DNA of 64,000 nt from Trichoplusia ni (Eukaryota > Arthropoda > Insecta > Lepidoptera > Noctuidae). A model generated the notes under the pieces. That model made no database searches. It saw nothing but the letters and a program-made list of their open reading frames with translations, and was not told the DNA's origin. Made by a program: the position numbers and the translations under genes. Shown here piece by piece: positions 62,901 to 64,000 of this stretch. Numbering within the stretch: position 1 is the stretch's first letter; each line of letters opens with the position of its first letter. Location of the stretch: assembly GCF_003590095.1 (NCBI RefSeq), contig NC_039488.1, forward strand, positions 5,270,001 through 5,334,000. Reading direction: 5' to 3'.

Positions 62901-64000
62901 AATATAAACTATGGATGGCGTTCAGTGTTGCAATTAATCATTTCAGCAGTAGATAACACATACAGTTGCCACTCGCTGAGATCAAACCGATATTTTTTTA
63001 ATTTCATCTCTCAATTAAATCACTATCTCATTATTTCTGTTCATGCTAAACTCACGTCACGCTAAACTCACGTCACGTTTTAATCTCGATCACTCGATAG
63101 TTTACAAATTGAAGCTACAGAGATATCAAGCAAGATGGATTCAGTGTTTGTCTCACGTGCTTGAATTGTGAGGTGGTTACCATTGAGAAGAGTCAGTTGT
63201 TAACGCAAGCTGTTGAAGGTTAGACGTGTCATCAGTACGTGACATTAGAGTAGTCATTAGCCAGTATACTTACTTATAGTGGAGGCAAAGGGATTCTATA
63301 GTGAACTTAAAAGAGCTTGATAATTTACTATTCGACCACAACTGGTCTCTTATTTTGAGCTCAGACATACATAAACACTTATGTCATAAGTAATACATGT
63401 AGCCATTCAATCTATAATTATTATCAAAAAAAGTATAAAACTCAATCAAACTCTCCAATATTTGACCTTTTTGATTAACCTGAAAAAAGTTTTCACGAAA
63501 AACGTTTGTTAAATGTTCTAAACTTTTGCGTTTCGTCTGTCGAACTACTGAGGTTGCGCCCTTTACAAAAACTCGGTCAAGATTAAGGACCTTAATTAAG
63601 ATATCCTTTTTCTTGTTTTAATTACGAATGAGACAACCACCTCGTTTAAGCTAATTTATGTACTAATATAAATGAGATTATAGAACTATGTTGTAATTAA
63701 TTACGTTTAATTGCTTTGGGATTGGATTAATTTATAATAACATATTCATCTAACGTGACAATTTGATGTTATAGTCATACACAGAAGTAATTATTAAAGC
63801 CGTAAAATAATAGATATGAACAGAAATCTGGTCAACAAGTTAAAAAATATTGATCTGAAAATTTACATAAATAATACTTATTTTTATTTCATTAATTGTT
63901 GATAAACGTTAAGTTATTCAGTATTCGGCATTCATTTAAACAGAAATCACAAATTAAAGATTATTCGATAAAAAAAACTTACAAGCCTTTGCGAAAATTC
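38847..64000 (-). CDS. Sidestep-family transmembrane Ig-superfamily protein, 13 exons, 5' end outside window
   Basis: Thirteen minus-strand exons join in one open frame (1,718 nt; 571 residues plus stop, numbered here from the first whole codon, ATT). Seen in the translation: end of one Ig domain (1-6), Ig domains with cysteine pairs C30/C83, C132/C182 and C226/C280, an FN3-like domain (about 301-415), a membrane helix (about 432-455) followed by basic RRKR, and a cytoplasmic tail of about 115 residues. Motifs typical of insect Side proteins include LGSTLNP, EGDDVYFEC, YAPVC, FNNSGE, GYDGGLPQ and YVVAYTLKP...PDILN. Known for the family: Side proteins sit on the surface of target cells or guide cells and bind Beaten-path receptors on axons. 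The signal peptide and first Ig domain(s) must lie beyond 64000. Nearly all introns interrupt codons after base 1, as is usual for Ig genes. The family call is firm; the exact paralogue is not determined, so no symbol is given. Confidence 0.9.
38934..41062 (-). other. Intron 12, with a SINE relic
   Basis: A 2,129-base intron between the two tail exons. It holds a tRNA-derived SINE at 39096-39290 (plus strand), a TA-rich microsatellite around 40615-40680, and otherwise AT-rich DNA in which I see no further exon. Confidence 0.65.
39096..39290 (+). mobile_element. tRNA-derived SINE in intron 12
   Basis: A-box-like gataaccgagtggttaagg, B-box-like ggattcaatcccc and the body ctgagtctggatgtctttg match the copy at 26325. 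It lies on the strand opposite the Side-like gene, about 160 bases upstream of the terminal exon's acceptor. Confidence 0.7.
41063..41187 (-). CDS. Side-like gene, exon 12: middle cytoplasmic tail
   Basis: Encodes residues 502-543: GSNCLHTDGVPAKCVAEAAK, then NGGVHSDEWGEDVHATIDDQ and RS. It is acidic and low in predicted structure. Acceptor aacag before 41187 in the phase left by exon 11; strong donor gtgagt from 41062, ending on a codon boundary. The frame stays open beyond the donor to 40814, so unspliced message would carry 82 unrelated-looking residues instead of the terminal exon. A LINE relic begins about 100 bases upstream of the acceptor on the opposite strand. Confidence 0.88.
41188..42510 (-). 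other. Intron 11, with a LINE relic
   Basis: A 1,323-base intron carrying an RTE-type LINE 3' relic at 41290-41478 and a decayed repeat piece near 41535-41570 that matches part of the repeat at 47890-48035. The remainder is AT-rich with no coding signal. Confidence 0.65.
41290..41478 (+). mobile_element. RTE-type LINE relic: C-terminal ORF end and tail
   Basis: Reads GRGRPKKRWMNCVKDDLAVK, then SVSFEMTAGRKVWKKMTC and CADPK plus a stop, followed by a short tail ending in a GAT microsatellite. The G-R-P-K-K-R-W-M-x-C-V-K-D-D...W-K-K-x-T-C-C-A-D-P end is one I recognise from lepidopteran endonuclease/reverse-transcriptase LINEs. It lies antisense to the Side-like gene, ending in intron 11. Confidence 0.8.
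42511..42638 (-). CDS. Side-like gene, exon 11: proximal cytoplasmic tail
   Basis: Encodes residues 459-502: RSNPPTKQQSSELQLNAGDG followed by QYVVAYTLKPPKQAQPDILN and PPP. The YVVAYTLKP...PDILN block resembles the short conserved cytoplasmic motif I remember in insect Side proteins and strongly supports the family call. It contains two tyrosines (in QYVVAY) that could be phosphorylated or bind adaptors; that is inference. Acceptor ccag before 42638, donor gtgagc from 42510. Only 289 bases of intron separate it from the membrane exon. Confidence 0.93.
42928..43045 (-). CDS. Side-like gene, exon 10: membrane-spanning segment
   Basis: Encodes residues 420-459: a short Gly/Ser stalk DGGTSLMAGVSK, then a hydrophobic run from about A432 to L455 (AAFWSIIFTIIICGCVAVF followed by TGYFL), then RRKR as a stop-transfer signal. 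One helix with positive charges on the C-terminal side gives a type I topology, with the Ig domains outside. Acceptor actag before 43045, donor gtaaga from 42927. It leaves two bases (AG) of a split Arg codon, the only phase-2 junction found here. Confidence 0.95.
43046..45365 (-). other. Intron 9, with an 18-bp minisatellite
   Basis: A 2,320-base intron between the FN3 and membrane exons. It contains the 18-bp tandem repeat at 43317-43425 and otherwise AT-rich sequence without recognisable genes. Confidence 0.7.
43317..43425. repeat. 18-bp minisatellite
   Basis: Five full 18-base units of the form agtcaacacgctacgcgt lie in register at 43326, 43344, 43362, 43380 and 43398, with partial units at both ends. 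Each unit carries a near-palindromic ctacgcgtag. The array is inside intron 9 of the Side-like gene, in otherwise AT-rich DNA. Confidence 0.8.
45366..45515 (-). CDS. Side-like gene, exon 9: second half of the FN3-like domain
   Basis: Encodes residues 370-420: DGVAIFLVPAAVLWSSGNAL, RLTVHSRNDKGASDRIMLHA and LAYQDPERRT. The pattern L-W-x-x-G-x-A-L, then R-L-T-V-x-S-x-N-x-K-G-x-S, is the F and G strand region of an FN3 fold. Acceptor ccag before 45515, donor gtaaat from 45365. It is separated from exon 8 by an intron of only 349 bases. The last residues form the short juxtamembrane stalk. Confidence 0.92.
45865..46071 (-). CDS. Side-like gene, exon 8: first half of the FN3-like domain
   Basis: At 207 nt this is the largest exon. 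It encodes residues 301-370: ARPSPPRNCTVSAGNGSNWI, an acidic stretch EDSSREDFEEP, LIVRCVTGYDGGLPQLVVLE and SGKIRFNVTANET. The RP.PP.NCT opening and GYDGGLPQ mark the fibronectin-III-like domain that follows the Ig domains in Side proteins. C309 and C336 could pair. Several sequons are present (NCT, NGS, NVT, NET). Acceptor acaag before 46071, a weaker AG preceded by few pyrimidines; donor gtaagg from 45864. It follows the longest intron in the window (4,360 bases). Confidence 0.92.
46226..46254. repeat. Short perfect hairpin in intron 7
   Basis: aaatcgtgcaat and attgcacgattt form a perfect 12-base stem with a 5-base loop. Close to exon 8 (about 155 bases upstream of its acceptor). Confidence 0.7.
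47168..47200 (-). mobile_element. Helitron-like element, 3'-end fragment (copy G)
   Basis: Only the terminal 30 or so bases remain (actagctgttgcccgcgac and a decayed continuation), inside the longest intron of the Side-like gene. All six larger copies lie in the intergenic part of the window. Confidence 0.6.
47885..48040 (+). repeat. Decayed interspersed repeat in intron 7
   Basis: gtctattcgtctgtcacctg followed by gctgcatctcaggaacggtg and gatagtcagacagttgtaat. The first part is repeated, diverged, near 41535-41560. It is the same repeat type as at 27220-27395. Confidence 0.55.
48602..48650. repeat. Nearly perfect hairpin in intron 7
   Basis: ttgttggaattgctaaac (48602-48619) and its exact reverse complement (48633-48650) are separated by 13 bases. 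One G-T and one C-G pair extend the stem to 20 base pairs with a 9-base loop. It is transcribed with the Side-like gene. The whole hairpin is only about 50 bases. Confidence 0.85.
50040..50090. repeat. AGAC/AAAC microsatellite
   Basis: acatacagacaaacagac units repeat four times within a longer decayed repeat (about 49780-50130) in intron 7, near the exon 7 donor. Confidence 0.6.
50432..50566 (-). CDS. Side-like gene, exon 7: second half of the last Ig domain
   Basis: Encodes residues 256-301: GTVNGSISELRYTPASERDY followed by GALTC (C280, pairs with C226), RGTNTVGRQAQPC (C293, extra cysteine) and VFQIVPA. Acceptor tgtag before 50566, donor gtaagt from 50431. SERDYG followed by TNTVGRQ and PC.FQ.VPA is the characteristic link between the last Ig domain and the FN3-like domain of Side proteins. 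One sequon, NGS, at residue 259. Confidence 0.94.
50567..51629 (-). other. Intron 6, nothing recognised
   Basis: 1,063 bases of AT-rich DNA splitting the last Ig domain. I see no repeat of the families found elsewhere and no open frame with coding character. Confidence 0.7.
51630..51791 (-). CDS. Side-like gene, exon 6: first half of the last Ig domain
   Basis: Encodes residues 202-256, starting YAPVCGETSPQVVGAALDE, then VLRVRC (C226), a DPADVTFLW core with tryptophan, and QFNNSGESFNVSPARY. Acceptor tttag before 51791, donor gtaagt from 51629. C206 is additional to the canonical Ig pair and is matched by C293 in exon 7; I recall both positions as usual in Side proteins. Sequons NNS and NVS are present. 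The exon is markedly GC-rich (many gcgc and gccgc runs) compared with the flanking introns. Confidence 0.94.
51792..54510 (-). other. Intron 5, no repeat recognised, some unique GC-richer DNA
   Basis: 2,719 bases. The stretches 52080-52260 and 53130-53330 are richer in G+C than the rest and are not repeats I recognise, but they show no splice-compatible open frame. They may be conserved intronic regulatory DNA; that is a guess. Confidence 0.6.
54511..54670 (-). CDS. Side-like gene, exon 5: second half of that Ig domain
   Basis: Encodes residues 149-202: DRPVSQNMTSGIIVSTRSLV, then VTRREAGSYSC with the partner cysteine C182, and ANARGETSSKVVSLRVQ. Acceptor cctccag before 54670, donor gtaagt from 54510, one base left over. 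It starts in phase 0, matching exon 4. A sequon is present at residue 155 (NMT). STRSLVLQ followed by a T-R-R-E-A-G-S-Y-S-C strand is the ordinary E-F region of a Side Ig domain. Confidence 0.94.
54671..56466 (-). other. Intron 4, nothing recognised
   Basis: 1,796 bases of AT-rich DNA splitting an Ig domain between exons 4 and 5. No recognisable repeat or coding signal. Confidence 0.65.
56467..56597 (-). CDS. Side-like gene, exon 4: first half of the next Ig domain
   Basis: Encodes residues 105-148. After the shared Tyr it reads SPLVSLTLGSTLNPHDIKE, then GDDVYFEC (C132), VRANPREHRIS and the core tryptophan of WYHN (W145). The acceptor is ccag before 56597 and the donor gtaagt from 56466; it ends on a codon boundary. 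A second possible acceptor, ACAG, lies four bases inside the exon, but using it breaks the frame. LGSTLNP followed by EGDDVYFEC is among the most recognisable Side-family stretches in the window. Confidence 0.94.
56875..56930 (+). mobile_element. tRNA-derived SINE, tail fragment
   Basis: cgacgcgatacaaggattaa followed by attatttaacgcgagag matches the tail of the copies at 26325 and 39096. The head is missing. Confidence 0.5.
57296..57476 (-). mobile_element. 5S-like SINE or LINE tail, reverse copy in intron 3
   Basis: A decayed reverse copy (gcaggcaacacgatactcct, then accaataacgacagccaaag) of the element at 12766. It lies about 300 bases from an opposite-facing copy at 57777-58020. Confidence 0.65.
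57777..58020 (+). mobile_element. 5S-like SINE or LINE tail, forward copy in intron 3
   Basis: A forward copy (gggtcccggctgttattta, then gagttgaggaggtcagatag, then ggaaaaggctggtttcaag). With the reverse copy at 57296 it forms an inverted pair inside one intron. Confidence 0.7.
58460..58645 (-). mobile_element. tRNA-derived SINE near the exon 3 donor
   Basis: The minus strand has an A box (tagcggaatggttgaggtca, 58640-58621) and a well-kept B box (gcgagttcgatccccg, 58590-58575). It is in sense orientation to the Side-like gene and lies about 140 bases downstream of the exon 3 donor. The body matches the copies at 26325 and 39096. Confidence 0.7.
58787..58937 (-). CDS. Side-like gene, exon 3: second half of the same Ig domain
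   Basis: Encodes residues 55-105 and begins ISDHSNETWSVSTLVFSP. It holds the F-strand region ADNGAMVKC (C83), which pairs with C30 of exon 2, and ends LQLNVV plus the first base of a Tyr codon. The donor was chosen by frame: gtatgt (from 58790) is the stronger-looking site, but only gttagt four bases further on (from 58786) leaves the one-base phase that exon 4 needs. The result, VVYSPLVSLTLGSTLNP, is typical of Side proteins. The sequon NET is at residue 60. A palindromic MITE lies about 50 bases upstream of the acceptor. Confidence 0.92.
58938..61598 (-). other. Intron 2, with a MITE next to exon 3
   Basis: 2,661 bases. The palindromic MITE at 58988-59119 lies about 50 bases from the exon 3 acceptor. 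The rest is AT-rich without recognised genes. Confidence 0.65.
58988..59119. mobile_element. Palindromic MITE next to exon 3
   Basis: Perfect 16-base terminal inverted repeats (ttattaaatgatgcaa at 58988-59003 and its reverse complement at 59104-59119) bound a 132-base element. The interior (gtttgggtccgaaactagtc) is one I recall from lepidopteran repeats. Terminal TTA-rich bases are compatible with a TTAA or TA target. It ends about 50 bases upstream of the exon 3 acceptor. Confidence 0.7.
61599..61744 (-). CDS. Side-like gene, exon 2: first half of an Ig domain
   Basis: Encodes residues 6-54: VPLSVSLLNRPQQLLAGAA, then a B-strand cysteine in TLRC (C30), the GSRPPA motif and MVWYKD with the core tryptophan (W43). 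The acceptor is cag at 61747-61745 and the donor gtaag from 61598. It begins by completing a split codon and ends on a codon boundary after AAT ATG. It is clearly richer in G+C than the introns around it. The exon boundary falls in the middle of the Ig fold, so the partner cysteine is in the next exon. Confidence 0.93.
61745..63982 (-). other. Intron 1 (window numbering), with a LINE-tail fragment
   Basis: 2,238 bases. It holds a CAT microsatellite joined to a LINE-tail fragment at 61826-61925. The remainder is AT-rich and I see no exon in it. Confidence 0.65.
61826..61925 (-). mobile_element. LINE-tail fragment with CAT microsatellite
   Basis: A (CAT)n run at about 61829-61856 is joined to tagtccactgctggacatag and gcctcccccaatgtgcgcc, a widespread lepidopteran LINE 3' end. 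It starts about 80 bases upstream of the exon 2 acceptor, on the sense strand of the gene. Confidence 0.65.
63983..64000 (-). CDS. Side-like gene, exon 1 of window (partial, cut by window edge)
   Basis: The last 18 bases of an exon precede a consensus donor (gtaagt, read on the minus strand from 63982). Spliced to the exon at 61744 it reads IFAKAL then VPLSVSLL, which fits the end of the last strand of an Ig domain running into the next domain. It leaves one base of a split codon, as the next exon requires. The rest of the exon and the N-terminus are outside the window. Being so short, it is supported only by the donor, the phase and the plausible join. Confidence 0.7.

Noticed and set aside
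1..64000. CRISPR arrays, insertion sequences, prokaryotic operons, riboswitches.
   Set aside because: None seen. The tandem array at 43317 has contiguous 18-base units without spacers, and the whole window has animal nuclear character.

Overview
The window looks like animal nuclear DNA from a moth or butterfly (Lepidoptera). It is AT-rich, most of its length is non-coding, and the genes that can be read are split by GT-AG introns. It is littered with interspersed repeats that I recognise as lepidopteran: seven copies of a short Helitron-like element ending in CAGCTAG|T, tRNA-derived and 5S-like SINEs, and RTE-type LINE tails. The species assignment is an inference from these repeats. There is no bacterial, viral or organellar signature.

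One protein-coding gene can be supported, on the minus strand from the right edge (64000) down to a stop codon at 38847 and a probable poly(A) site near 37640. Its 5' part lies beyond the window. Thirteen exons splice in one continuous frame into 571 residues plus a stop: the last strand of one Ig domain, three further Ig domains, a fibronectin-III-like domain, one membrane span and a cytoplasmic tail of about 115 residues. Domain order and motifs (VVYSPLVSLTLGSTLNP, IKEGDDVYFEC, YAPVCGE, FNNSGE, SERDYG, GYDGGLPQ, YVVAYTLKP with PDILN) place it in the insect Sidestep (Side) family. Side proteins are cell-surface ligands for Beaten-path receptors in axon guidance and synaptic partner choice. 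I cannot tell which Side paralogue it is.

Layout: 1-37.6 kb is downstream intergenic DNA with six full-size Helitron-like copies, LINE and SINE relics, a few GC-richer unique blocks and candidate regulatory sites. These sites are a CRE cluster at 29.8-30.0 kb, a TATA box with a possible first exon at 31.17-31.27 kb, and a second TATA box beside a GC-rich hairpin at 33.6-34.0 kb. The Side gene fills 37.6-64 kb. Its introns carry repeat relics, a nearly perfect hairpin at 48.6 kb, an 18-bp minisatellite at 43.3 kb, a palindromic MITE next to exon 3, and a head-to-head SINE pair at 57.3-58.0 kb.

The most informative points are the reconstruction of the gene, including a short terminal exon that no simple ORF scan would flag, and a tandem 3' splice site that decides between a 28-residue tail and an immediate stop.
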